In this document: positions 50,577 through 58,755 of the stretch, one piece after another
How the letters are laid out: each line of letters starts with the position of its first letter
Position numbering within the stretch: position 1 is the first letter of the stretch
Source: JAICYJ01 sp963737445
Lineage (GTDB): Bacteria; Actinomycetota; Thermoleophilia; Gaiellales; JAICJC01
Length of the DNA: 64,000 nucleotides
Assembly (NCBI GenBank): GCA_963737445.1
Contig: CAVTSO010000001.1
Location: 186,001-250,000, forward strand
Direction of reading: 5' to 3'
Notes under the pieces: model-generated
Databases searched by the model: none
What the model saw: the letters and a program-made list of their open reading frames with translations, nothing else
Told to the model about the DNA's origin: nothing
Made by a program: the position numbers and the translations under genes

Positions 50577-51911
50577 TTAGTAAATCTCGACGTATTCGTT
50601 GCGTTCCCAGTCGGTGACGTGATCGTCGAAACGGGACAGCTCGTGGCGCCGCATCACGCCATAGGCGGTGACGAAGTCCTCGCCCAGGGCGCCGGCGATT
50701 CGCTCGTCCGCCTCGAGCGCCTCGAGCGACTCGCGCACCGATGTCGGCAGCTTCGTCCGCGACTCGTCCTCCTCGGCCGGCGGGTGCGCGGCCGGCTCAA
50801 GCTCGAGGCCGTCCTCGATCCCGTTCAGCCCGGCCGCGAGGATCGCCGCCCCCACCAGGTACGGATTCGCCAGGCCGGTGGGAGCGCGGTGCTCGATGTG
50901 CCGCGACTCGGTGGTGCCGCCCTTGATCCGGATCAGCGCCGAGCGATCCTCCAGTCCCCAGGACACGTTGGTAGGGCTGAACGTGTGCGTGCGGCGGCGC
51001 TTCATGCAGTTCACGGTCGGAGCCAGCAGCGCGTAGGTGGACGCGGCGTGGCGCAGGTTGCCGGCGATGAAGCTGCGGCAGGCGGCCGAGATCCCGGCCT
51101 CGTCCGACGCATCGCCGAACGCGTTGCCGCCATCGGCGACATTCAGCAGGGACACGTGCGTGTGCAGCCCCGACCCGGCCGAGTCGGCGAACGGCTTGCT
51201 CATGAACGTGGCCGTGTAGTCGTGCAGGTGGGCAAGCTCCTTGACCGCGTTCTTGAACGAGAAGCAGCGGTCGGGGCCGCCCATGCCGCGCAGGGGCAGG
51301 CACGGCAGCTCCCACTGCGACCCGGCGTACTCGCAGTTGGCCGTGATCACCTCGAGGCCGTAGGCGTTCAGCTGCTCGACCAGCTCCTGGATGAACGGCA
51401 CATACGTGTTCCGCGTGACGTTGAAGATGTGGTAGCCCTCGAACAGCAGTTCCTGGTCGGCGGTCAGCAGGTAGAACTCCGGCTCGTACCCGATCAGCGG
51501 CTCGTAGCCGAGCGCACGGGCGCGCTCGAGCTGCTTGCGCCAGACCCGCCGCGGCAGCGCCTCGAGCGGGGTGCCGTCGGCCCAGGTGGAGTCGCAGATC
51601 CAGCGCGCCGTGGCGTCGCGCCAGGGCACCACCGCGGCCGTCTCCAGATCAGGCAACAGGAGTTGGTCGCCGTATGCGACCTCCTCGTGGTAGAGCGTCC
51701 CGCCCACGACGTCCGACCTGCTGTCCAGGACGGCAACACCGCCGTACATGTTCAGGCCGGACTCGGCGTAGCCGTAGGCCCGCTCGATCGGCACCATCTT
51801 GGAACGGCTGGTGCCATGCATGTCGGGCAGCTCGAACCGCACGAAACGGATCCCCTGGGCGCGCCATCCATCGAGCACCTGGGCGGCGCCGGTCGTGGTG
51901 TCAGTGGCCAC
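50577..51911 (-). CDS. Glutamine synthetase-family ligase, probably a gamma-glutamyl-amine synthetase rather than biosynthetic GlnA
   Basis: The 444-residue product has the GS beta-grasp N-terminus 'GIRFVRFELPDMHGTSRSKM' and catalytic barrel segments 'AGSGLHTHVSLLNVADGGNA' (His-containing), 'INCMKRRR'-type ('VNCMKRRRTHTFSPTNVSWG') and 'ALIRIKGGTTESRHIEHRAP'. The usual GlnA adenylylation region is not evident. GS-like enzymes beside catabolic genes commonly ligate glutamate to amines (PuuA, IpuC, GMAS). The setting (PucR-type regulator, amidohydrolase-like partner, MgsABC-like trio, microcompartment) favours such a role (inference). Confidence 0.9.
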   Translation of the reverse strand: MATDTTTGAAQVLDGWRAQGIRFVRFELPDMHGTSRSKMVPIERAYGYAESGLNMYGGVAVLDSRSDVVGGTLYHEEVAYGDQLLLPDLETAAVVPWRDATARWICDSTWADGTPLEALPRRVWRKQLERARALGYEPLIGYEPEFYLLTADQELLFEGYHIFNVTRNTYVPFIQELVEQLNAYGLEVITANCEYAGSQWELPCLPLRGMGGPDRCFSFKNAVKELAHLHDYTATFMSKPFADSAGSGLHTHVSLLNVADGGNAFGDASDEAGISAACRSFIAGNLRHAASTYALLAPTVNCMKRRRTHTFSPTNVSWGLEDRSALIRIKGGTTESRHIEHRAPTGLANPYLVGAAILAAGLNGIEDGLELEPAAHPPAEEDESRTKLPTSVRESLEALEADERIAGALGEDFVTAYGVMRRHELSRFDDHVTDWERNEYVEIY

Positions 51912-52716
51912 CTATCCCCTCCTTCCCCACGCTCACCCTGACCGAGGGCTCGGGGGTTCCGTTGTCCCAATGGAAAACCTGCAACCCGCGCGCCGCCAGC
52001 TCGCGCTCGAGTCCGTCGGCTCGACCAGCATCGCACACGCAGAGCACGCCGCCCTGGCGTCCGTCGTCACGGCGAAGCGCGGCGGCGAAGCGCGACGCCG
52101 GCTGCAGGTGGACGCCGCCGCCCAGCGCCGGGTAGCTGTCGCGGACCGTGACGACGGCGCCGCCCTGCCCGCGCTGAACCGCCACCGGATTGACGAAGTG
52201 GCCCACCGCCCAGTCGGCCGCCGGGCCGTCGTCGGCGCCGGTGTCGAGGTGGCGCTGCACCTGCCCGCGATCCGCGGACGCGCCCCACAGAGGGCCGGTG
52301 TCGATGTTTGCGATCAGCGGCATCTGCGCGTCCAGCGAGACCAGGTCGGCCACCGTCTCGGCCGTCCACGGGCCGGCAACCGGCACCGCCGCCAGGCGGC
52401 CGCCCGACAGGTGCCCGATCGCAATCGCCAGCCCCCGCCCCGACGTGCCGGACTCGGCCTTCGGCGCCAGCGGCAGGTCGAGGCGGTAGTCCAGCCGCGA
52501 CTCGACGCCTGCCAGCGGCGGTGGCTCGCCCCCCTCCGGCAGCAGCGTGCCCGACCCCAGCGCCACCAGATCCTGGTCGACACCGTCCAGGCCGGCCGCG
52601 GTCAGCACCAGGGCACCCCAGAACGCGCCGCACAGGTTGTCCTTCTGCGGCATCAGCACGCGGTGCAGCTCGGCGGTGCGCTCGGCCCAGTCCGTGACGA
52701 CGGTCGTGCTGCTCAC
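51901..52716 (-). CDS. C39/papain-fold-like cysteine hydrolase, function unknown
   Basis: The 271-residue product is not confidently assigned to a family. It shows a Q-x4-C-G-x2-W arrangement (Q24, C29, W33) in 'VLMPQKDNLCGAFWGALVLT', then H173 in 'ADWAVGHFVNPVAV' and D193 in 'VVTVRDSYPALGGGVHLQPA'. This matches the order and spacing of Cys-His-Asp in C39-type peptidases. The last 11 nt overlap the start of the GS-like ligase gene, so the two are made together. It could hydrolyse gamma-glutamyl amides made by the ligase (inference). Confidence 0.6.
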   Translation of the reverse strand: MSSTTVVTDWAERTAELHRVLMPQKDNLCGAFWGALVLTAAGLDGVDQDLVALGSGTLLPEGGEPPPLAGVESRLDYRLDLPLAPKAESGTSGRGLAIAIGHLSGGRLAAVPVAGPWTAETVADLVSLDAQMPLIANIDTGPLWGASADRGQVQRHLDTGADDGPAADWAVGHFVNPVAVQRGQGGAVVTVRDSYPALGGGVHLQPASRFAAALRRDDGRQGGVLCVCDAGRADGLERELAARGLQVFHWDNGTPEPSVRVSVGKEGIGGH

Positions 52717-52746
52717 GGGGCGAGCCTATCCCAATCGCCCCCGATT

Positions 52747-52773
52747 CGCCTGTGTTCAGGGTGCACACAGGCG
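52747..52773. promoter_or_regulatory. Large inverted repeat in the divergent promoter of the PucR-type regulator and the GS-lut operon
   Basis: CGCCTGTGT-N9-ACACAGGCG is a perfect 9-bp dyad with a 9-nt spacer. It lies in the 72-nt gap between the C39-like gene (minus) and the GAF-PucR regulator (plus), 16 nt before the regulator ATG. This is a good candidate operator for that regulator. Confidence 0.65.
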
Positions 52774-52788
52774 CGATATGCTCGCGCC

Positions 52789-54492
52789 ATGGTGCGGGTC
52801 GAGGAGCACGCGCGCGATCTCGAGGCGATCTCGGCGCTGGCCACGCGCGTCAACTCCAGCCTCGACCTCGACCGCGTGCTGGAGGAGGCGATCGCGGTCT
52901 GCGCCGAGCTGACCCGCTGCCAGGGCGCCCTCGTCTACCTGTGGGACTCCGAGCAGGAGCGGCTGGTGGTGCGAGGCGCGATCGAGGGCTACACCGAGTG
53001 GATCGGGCGCTTCTCGCTGGGCATGGGCGAGGGTCTGACCGGCTGGACGGCGCTCACCCGACAGGCCGGGATCATCACCGAGCGCCCGCTCGAGGATGCG
53101 CGGTACCGGTACGTGCCCGACCTGAACGACGAGCGCTTCCAGTCGGTGGCGACGGTGCCGGTGGTGGGCCGGTCCGGTCAGCTGCTGGGGGTGCTGACCC
53201 TGCACACAGAGGCGCCGCACGAGTTCAGCGAATCCGATGTGACGATGCTGGAGACGATCGCCAGCCTGGTCGCCGGCGCGGTCGAGAACGCGCAGCTGCA
53301 CGAGCGGGCGCTGCGCAGCGTGGACGTGTTCCGGCGGCTGGCCGACCTCTCGCACCGGATGACCTCTGCCAGCCCACGCGAGACCATGCACCGCCTGGCG
53401 ATCGCGACGATGGAGCTCCTGGACGGGTCGATGGCGGCCCTGCTGCGGTTCGACCCGGCCCGCGACCGGCTGCTGGTGGAGGCCTGGGCGTCGGGCGACC
53501 AGACCCGGCTGGGCGGCGAGCCGATCGCCGCGACCGGCGCGTGGGCACGGCTGCTGGGCGGCGGACCGGCCAGCATCGCGCTCGACGACGCGCCCGAGCT
53601 GGCGCTGCACCCGCGGGCGCGCTCCCTGTTCGCCGCTCCGGTACGGCTGGAAGGCCGGCCCACCGGCGTGCTGCTCTGCTACACGAGCGAGCGGCGTGTT
53701 CTCTCGAGCGACAACATCGAGCTGATCTCGACCATCGCCAACCACGCCGCCCTGGCGCTCGAGGAGGACCGCCGGCGCGAGGCCGCAGCCCAGCGGACGC
53801 GCGCACGGCAGCTGTTCGAGGCGCTGCGAGCCGGTGAGTCGGCGCCGCTCGACCGGCCCCACGTGGTGGTGCTGGCGGAGGCCGCCGCGGGCGGCGATCC
53901 CGACCGGCTGTGGGGCGCGCTCGGCGAGCAGCTCGCGGGCAGCTTCCCGCAGACCGTGATCGACGCCCGCGCGCACGAGCTGTCGGCGCTGGTGCCGATC
54001 GCCAGCGAGAGCTGGCGTCCGCGGCTCGAGCAGCTGCTGGCCCAGACGCTGCCCCCGGGTGCCGGCGCCGGGATCAGCGAGCCCGCCCGCGACGATCCCC
54101 AGACCGCCGTGCGGCAGGCCCGGATCGCCGCCACGATCGCCCGCGCCGGCGGCAGCGGCGTGCGCAGCTACCGGGCGCTGGGCGCACAGCGGCACCTGTG
54201 GACGATCTCCCGCGAAGGCGACCCCGACCCGCTGGAACTGGCGCTGGTGCGGCTGCAGGAGACGGATGCCCGTCGCGGCAGCCAGCTGTTCCGGACGCTC
54301 GAGGTCTACCTCGAGCAGCATGGCAACGCGCGCCGCTCGGCCGAGGCGCTGTTCATCCACCGCAACACCCTTCGCCAGCGCCTGCGCAGGATCGGAGAGA
54401 TCATCGACCGCGACGTGCGAGAGCCGGGCAGCTGGTTCGAGCTGGGCCTGGCCGTACGGCTGGTGCGGTTCCGGAGCACCGTGCAACCCTGA
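52789..54492 (+). CDS. GAF-GAF-PucR-type transcriptional regulator
   Basis: In this 567-residue protein, GAF domain 1 is at about 10-165 ('SVATVPVVGRSGQLLGVLTL') and GAF domain 2 at about 180-330 ('SLFAAPVRLEGRPTGVLLCY'). A CdaR/PucR-type middle region follows, and a C-terminal PucR helix-turn-helix at about 505-560 ('LEVYLEQHGNARRSAEALFI', 'HRNTLRQRLRRIGEIIDRDV'). PucR family members control purine, amine and other small-molecule catabolism. It lies between the divergent GS-lut and ADH-BMC operons with a large palindrome at its start, so it is the likely switch of the island. It is probably cotranscribed with the TIM-barrel gene (14-nt gap). Confidence 0.92.
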   Translation: MVRVEEHARDLEAISALATRVNSSLDLDRVLEEAIAVCAELTRCQGALVYLWDSEQERLVVRGAIEGYTEWIGRFSLGMGEGLTGWTALTRQAGIITERPLEDARYRYVPDLNDERFQSVATVPVVGRSGQLLGVLTLHTEAPHEFSESDVTMLETIASLVAGAVENAQLHERALRSVDVFRRLADLSHRMTSASPRETMHRLAIATMELLDGSMAALLRFDPARDRLLVEAWASGDQTRLGGEPIAATGAWARLLGGGPASIALDDAPELALHPRARSLFAAPVRLEGRPTGVLLCYTSERRVLSSDNIELISTIANHAALALEEDRRREAAAQRTRARQLFEALRAGESAPLDRPHVVVLAEAAAGGDPDRLWGALGEQLAGSFPQTVIDARAHELSALVPIASESWRPRLEQLLAQTLPPGAGAGISEPARDDPQTAVRQARIAATIARAGGSGVRSYRALGAQRHLWTISREGDPDPLELALVRLQETDARRGSQLFRTLEVYLEQHGNARRSAEALFIHRNTLRQRLRRIGEIIDRDVREPGSWFELGLAVRLVRFRSTVQP

Positions 54493-54506
54493 CCCGAGGA
54501 GACGAG

Positions 54507-55184
54507 ATGCCCGAGTTCATCTTCATGCTGACCCGAGACGACAAGACGCTCCCGGACGCTCAGGCAGTATTTGCAGAGGTGGCAACGGTGGGTGTCACCC
54601 ACGTCGGATGCAAGGACATCGGCTTGCCCGAGGCGGAGCTGGCGGCGTTCCTGGACTCGGCCCGCGCGGCCGGGGCGACCACGCACCTCGAGGTGGTGTC
54701 CGCCACGCCCGACGACGAGCTGCGCTCGGCCGAGGCGGCGATGCGGGTGCACCCCGACTACCTGATCGGCGGAACGCAGGTGCAGGACGTGCAGCGCATC
54801 ATCGAGGGGTCGGGAATGCGCTACTTCCCCTACATCGGTCGCATCGTCGGCCATCCCTGCCTGCTGCGGGGGACGATCGACGAGATCTGCGAGGACGCCC
54901 GCCGCGTCGAGGCGCAGGGCGTGGACGGGATCAACCTGCTGGCATACCGCTACGACGGCGACGTCGCCGAGCTGGTGCGGCGGGTCTCCGAGGCGGCGAG
55001 CCTGCCCCTGATCTGCGCCGGCTCGGTCGACTCCGTGGCGCGGATCGAGGAGCTGTCGGCGCTTGGCGTGTGGGCCTTCACGGTCGGGACGGCCGCCCTG
55101 AACGGCGCGTTCGTGCCGGGCGACCTCGCCGCCCAGCTGACGGCGATCCTGGGCGCCGCGCGGGGCGCGGCCCACGCCGGATGA
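54507..55184 (+). CDS. TIM-barrel protein of unknown function (HisA/NanE/aldolase-like)
   Basis: The 225-residue product can be read as a beta/alpha barrel: strands at 'VTHVGCKDIG', 'THLEVVSAT', 'PDYLIGGTQV', 'YFPYIGRIVGHP', 'GINLLAYR', and a phosphate-binding pair 'LPLICAGSVDS' and 'VWAFTVGTAALNGAF'. It has a GAGGAG-like ribosome site 7 nt before the ATG. The C-terminal phosphate motif suggests a phosphorylated substrate, so an epimerase, isomerase or aldolase acting on the product of the nearby FGGY kinase is possible (inference). I do not recognise a named family. Confidence 0.6.
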   Translation: MPEFIFMLTRDDKTLPDAQAVFAEVATVGVTHVGCKDIGLPEAELAAFLDSARAAGATTHLEVVSATPDDELRSAEAAMRVHPDYLIGGTQVQDVQRIIEGSGMRYFPYIGRIVGHPCLLRGTIDEICEDARRVEAQGVDGINLLAYRYDGDVAELVRRVSEAASLPLICAGSVDSVARIEELSALGVWAFTVGTAALNGAFVPGDLAAQLTAILGAARGAAHAG

Positions 55185-55233
55185 CCCGAGCGGCCTGCCC
55201 GGGCGGGCGGTTTCACGATACGATCAGCCGCGC

Positions 55234-56286
55234 ATGAGGGCGGCGATATGGGACGGGCCGGGCGAGATGCACCTGGGTGAGGTCGCGGACGCGACCTGCC
55301 CGGCCGACGGCTGCCTGCTGCGCGTGACCGCCTGCGGGATCTGCGGCACCGACGTGCGCACCTTCTTCAACGGCGACCGGCGGATCCAGCCGGGGGCGGT
55401 GCTGGGGCATGAGATCTGCGGAGAGGTGCTCGAGATCGGGCCCGACGCCGGCGCCGACCTGGCGGCCGCGGTGGGCGACACGGTGCACGTGATCTCGACG
55501 CTCTACTGCGGCCACTGCAGCCTCTGCCGCGGCGGCAACGAGCACCTGTGCCAGAACGGCGGCCTGATGGGGTTCGACTACCAGGGCGCCTACACCGAAC
55601 TGGTTGCCGTGCCGCAGGTGGCGCTGAAGAACGTGTTCGTGCTGCCCGACGGCCTGGACTCGGTGCACGCCACCTTCGCCGACCCGCTCTCGGATGCGAT
55701 CTGCGGCCACAAGGACCTCGACATCGGGCTCGAGCAGCACGTGGTCGTGATCGGCGCAGGCCCGGTCGGCACCGCGCACGTGGCGCTGGCTCTGGCCCAG
55801 GGCGCCGACCTCGTCTACCTGCTCGAGACCTCGGCCGGCCGTCTGGATCTGGCCCGCGGCGTGCTGAACGATGCGAACGTGCGCTACGTCGACACCGCCG
55901 GCGTCGATCCCGTGCGGTTCATCAAGGACGAGACCGGCGACGGAGCCGACCGCGTGATCGTGGCCTGCTCGAACGTGCAGGCGCAGGAGCAGGCCATGGA
56001 GATGGCGGCGCCGCGGGGCCGCGTGCTGTACTTCGGCGGGCTGCCGAAGGGCACGACCACGATCGCCTTCCCGTCCAACGTGCTGCATTACCGCGAGGTG
56101 GCGGTGCACGGCAGCTACGCCTCACGGCACCGCGACCAGGTGCAGGCGCTGGAGATGCTGCGCCGCAACACCCACAACATCCGCGGGGTCGTATCGGATG
56201 TCGTCTCGCTGGACGACACTCCGGCGGCCTTTCAGCGCATCCGCTCGGGTGAGGCGCTGAAGGTGGTCGTCACCCCGAACGGCTGA
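55234..56286 (+). CDS. Zinc-dependent medium-chain alcohol/polyol dehydrogenase
   Basis: The 350-residue MDR has the catalytic-zinc segment 'RVTACGICGTDVRTFFNGDR' and 'VLGHEICGEVLEIGPDAGAD', the structural-zinc cysteines in 'TLYCGHCSLCRGGNEHLCQN', and the NAD(P) loop 'VVVIGAGPVGTAHVALALAQ'. It is closest in style to sorbitol/threonine dehydrogenases acting on polyols or amino alcohols. The FGGY kinase begins 3 nt after its stop, so the two likely act in one route. Confidence 0.9.
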   Translation: MRAAIWDGPGEMHLGEVADATCPADGCLLRVTACGICGTDVRTFFNGDRRIQPGAVLGHEICGEVLEIGPDAGADLAAAVGDTVHVISTLYCGHCSLCRGGNEHLCQNGGLMGFDYQGAYTELVAVPQVALKNVFVLPDGLDSVHATFADPLSDAICGHKDLDIGLEQHVVVIGAGPVGTAHVALALAQGADLVYLLETSAGRLDLARGVLNDANVRYVDTAGVDPVRFIKDETGDGADRVIVACSNVQAQEQAMEMAAPRGRVLYFGGLPKGTTTIAFPSNVLHYREVAVHGSYASRHRDQVQALEMLRRNTHNIRGVVSDVVSLDDTPAAFQRIRSGEALKVVVTPNG

Positions 56287-56289
56287 CGC

Positions 56290-57777
56290 GTGGAGCTGGT
56301 CTGCGGCATCGACGTCGGCTCGCAGGGGTCATGCCTGTCGGTGTTCGATGCGGCCGGGGAGCGGCTGGCCACCACCTACCAGCCGCACCCGCTCCGCTAT
56401 CCGCGGCCGGGCTGGGTGGAGCAGGACCCGCGCGACTGGCGGGCGGCGCTGGTGAACGGGTTCCGCGACCTGTCGGCACGGGTGAACCTGCGCCGCGTGC
56501 GGGCGATCTCGTTCGGCTCGCAGTTGGACGGGCTGGTATGCGTCGATGCCAATGCGCAGCCGGTGGGCCCCGCGATCATCTGGATGGACCGCCGCGCCGA
56601 CCCGCTCTGCCGCCAGGCCGAGGCCCGGGTCGGAGCCGACGAGTGGTACCGGCGGTCGGGCTGCAACCTGGACGGGTCGCACGTGGCCGCGAAACTGGCC
56701 TGGGTCGCACAGGAGCGTCCCGACGACTACGCGCGCACGGCACGGGCGCTGCTCCCCGGCTCGTACATGGTGCGCGTTGCCTGCGGAGCCGACGCCGTCG
56801 ACCGCTCGAATGCGTCCTCCACAATGCTGCTCGATCCGGACACCGGCAGCTGGGACACCACCCTGCTCGATGCGTTCGGCATCGACGCCGAGCTGCTGCC
56901 GCCGGTCGTATCGGCCGACGCGGTGGTGGGCACGGTCAGCGCCGGGTTCGCCGACGCCACGGGGCTCGGCGAGAAGGCGCTGGTGATCTGCGGCTGCGGT
57001 GACGAGATGGCCGCCACGCTGGGTGCCGGTCTTGCCGAGCCGGGCGCCGTCTGCGACGTGCTCGGCACCGCGGAGCCCGTGTGCGCGGTCAGCGACCGGC
57101 CGCTGCGTGACCCGTGGCGGGTGGCCGAGTGCCACCCCCACGCCGCACCCGGCCGCTGGCTGCTGGAGAACCCGGGCTGGGCGAGCGGCGCCAACTACCG
57201 CTGGTTCCGCGACGAGCTGGGCGGTGGCTCCGACTACGAGGCTCTCAACCGGGCGGCCGAGGCGGTGCCGGCCGCCAGCGAGGGGCTGGTATTCCTGCCC
57301 TGGATGGGCGGTGCCATGGCACCTCGCTGGGAGGCGGACGCGCGCGGCGCCTGGTACGGCCTGACGCCGGCGCACGGACGCGGCCACCTGGTGCGGGCGC
57401 TGCTCGAGGGCTCGGCCTACGCCCTGCGCGACGTCGTCGAGGCCATCACCGCCGCCGGTCTCGGCTGCCAGCGCGTGGTCTGCGTGGCCGGCGGCGCGCG
57501 CTCTGCCCTGGTGCGCCAGATGCGCGCCGACGTGACCGGGCTGCCGGTCGGCTACAGCGAGGACGTCGAGACCACGTCCCGCGGCGCCGCGATGCTGGCC
57601 GCGGCGGGCGGCGAGTTGCACGCGGACGTGCCGGCTGCGGCCGCCGCGATGTGCCGGCTGGCGTCCGAACAGCACCATCCCGACCCGGATGCGGCAGCCG
57701 CCTACGAGCAGGGCTACCGCCGCTACCGGCTGCTGTTCGACGCGTTGGCGCCGGCCTTCGCCGATCTGGCCCGGTGA
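56290..57777 (+). CDS. FGGY-family carbohydrate kinase
   Basis: The 495-residue product starts 'LVCGIDVGSQGSCLSVFDAA' (phosphate loop 1) and has the substrate/catalytic segment 'SFGSQLDGLVCVDANAQPVG' followed by 'AIIWMDRRADPLCRQAEARV'. The C-terminal ATPase half is 'VCVAGGARSALVRQMRADVT'. It is related to xylulokinase/erythritol kinase-type enzymes; the exact sugar is not predictable. GTG start. It adjoins an alcohol dehydrogenase and leads into the glutamate-synthase-like trio. Confidence 0.9.
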   Translation: MELVCGIDVGSQGSCLSVFDAAGERLATTYQPHPLRYPRPGWVEQDPRDWRAALVNGFRDLSARVNLRRVRAISFGSQLDGLVCVDANAQPVGPAIIWMDRRADPLCRQAEARVGADEWYRRSGCNLDGSHVAAKLAWVAQERPDDYARTARALLPGSYMVRVACGADAVDRSNASSTMLLDPDTGSWDTTLLDAFGIDAELLPPVVSADAVVGTVSAGFADATGLGEKALVICGCGDEMAATLGAGLAEPGAVCDVLGTAEPVCAVSDRPLRDPWRVAECHPHAAPGRWLLENPGWASGANYRWFRDELGGGSDYEALNRAAEAVPAASEGLVFLPWMGGAMAPRWEADARGAWYGLTPAHGRGHLVRALLEGSAYALRDVVEAITAAGLGCQRVVCVAGGARSALVRQMRADVTGLPVGYSEDVETTSRGAAMLAAAGGELHADVPAAAAAMCRLASEQHHPDPDAAAAYEQGYRRYRLLFDALAPAFADLAR

Positions 57778-57786
57778 GCGGCAGGG

Positions 57787-57801
57787 TGTGCATCGTGCAC
57801 A
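57787..57801. repeat. Small inverted repeat upstream of the amidotransferase gene
   Basis: TGTGCA-tcg-TGCACA is a perfect 6-bp dyad in the 60-nt gap between the kinase and the GlxB-like gene. It is probably a regulatory site, or else chance; it shares only short words with the palindrome at 52747. Confidence 0.4.
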
Positions 57802-57837
57802 TCGCGCACCGGGCGCCGAACGCGTAAGGTCGCACCC

Positions 57838-58755
57838 ATGTGCGGCATCGCCGGATTCCTTGCAAAGCGGGACGGCGTCGACGTCGCCGCCACGCTGACG
57901 GCGATGCTTGCCGCGCTGCGCGGCCGCGGGCCGGACTCGACCGGCATGTCGCTGTACGGCGCGCCCTTCCAGGGCGACCTGGTGGCCTCGGCCTGGGCCG
58001 GCGAGGCGGGCGGGGAGGCCACGCGCGCAGCCGTGTCCGACGGCGTCTCGGAGGCCGGGTTCGAGCTGTCCGACCAGCAGTACCGAGACGGCTACTGGCG
58101 GCTGGGGCTGGCGCGCAACGGCGGGGACGGCGACGTCGGCGCGCTGGCCGATGCGATCGAGCGCAGCGCACCCGGCGTGCGGGTGTTCTCGGTCGGCACC
58201 TCGCTGGAGCTGCTCAAGCACACGTCCGACGCCCGGGAGCTGGCGGAGCGGTTCGGCGTGCTGGGGACGACCTACAGCCACGCGATCGGCCACGCCCGGA
58301 TGGCGACCGAGTCGCGGGTCGACGTGAACCACTCGCACCCGTTCTGGGCGCGGCCGTTCCCGGACGTGACCGTCGTCCACAACGGCCACGTCACGAACTA
58401 CTACAAGAACCGGCGCCTGTTCGAGATGCGCGGCCACCGTTTCCAGACCGGCAACGACACCGAGTTCGTCGCCGTGTACCTGGCCGACCGGCTGGCGGCC
58501 GGCGTGCCGCTGGACGAGGCCGTGCGCGACTCGATCGACGACCTGGACGGATCCTTCACCTACCTGGTATCGACCGCCGAGGGCTTTGGCGTCGCGCGCG
58601 ACCGCTTCTCCACCAAGCCCTGCTTGGTGGCCGAGACCGACGACTGGGTGGCCGTCGTCAGCGAGGGCATCGCCCTGGCCGAGGCGTTCGGCGACAGCGC
58701 CGACTTCGACACCTACGAGCTGGCGGGCGGCGAGGCGCGGGCATGGACACGCTAG
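57838..58755 (+). CDS. Class II glutamine amidotransferase, GlxB/MgsA-like
   Basis: The 305-residue product has the N-terminal nucleophile Cys2 ('MCGIAGFLAKRDGVD') and 'ALRGRGPDSTGMSLYGAPFQ', 'VDVNHSHPFWARPFPDVTVV' and 'HNGHVTNYYKNRRLFEMRGH'. It is a glutaminase-type domain without a synthase half, as in the glxB/mgsA genes of N-methylglutamate synthase and Rhizobium glx operons. It is followed by the matching GXGXG and FMN subunits with overlaps, so the three form one enzyme. Confidence 0.92.
   Translation: MCGIAGFLAKRDGVDVAATLTAMLAALRGRGPDSTGMSLYGAPFQGDLVASAWAGEAGGEATRAAVSDGVSEAGFELSDQQYRDGYWRLGLARNGGDGDVGALADAIERSAPGVRVFSVGTSLELLKHTSDARELAERFGVLGTTYSHAIGHARMATESRVDVNHSHPFWARPFPDVTVVHNGHVTNYYKNRRLFEMRGHRFQTGNDTEFVAVYLADRLAAGVPLDEAVRDSIDDLDGSFTYLVSTAEGFGVARDRFSTKPCLVAETDDWVAVVSEGIALAEAFGDSADFDTYELAGGEARAWTR

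Noticed and set aside
52756..54486. 576-residue antisense frame of the PucR-type regulator
   Set aside because: It mirrors the regulator's codon usage; the sense frame has two GAF domains and an HTH.
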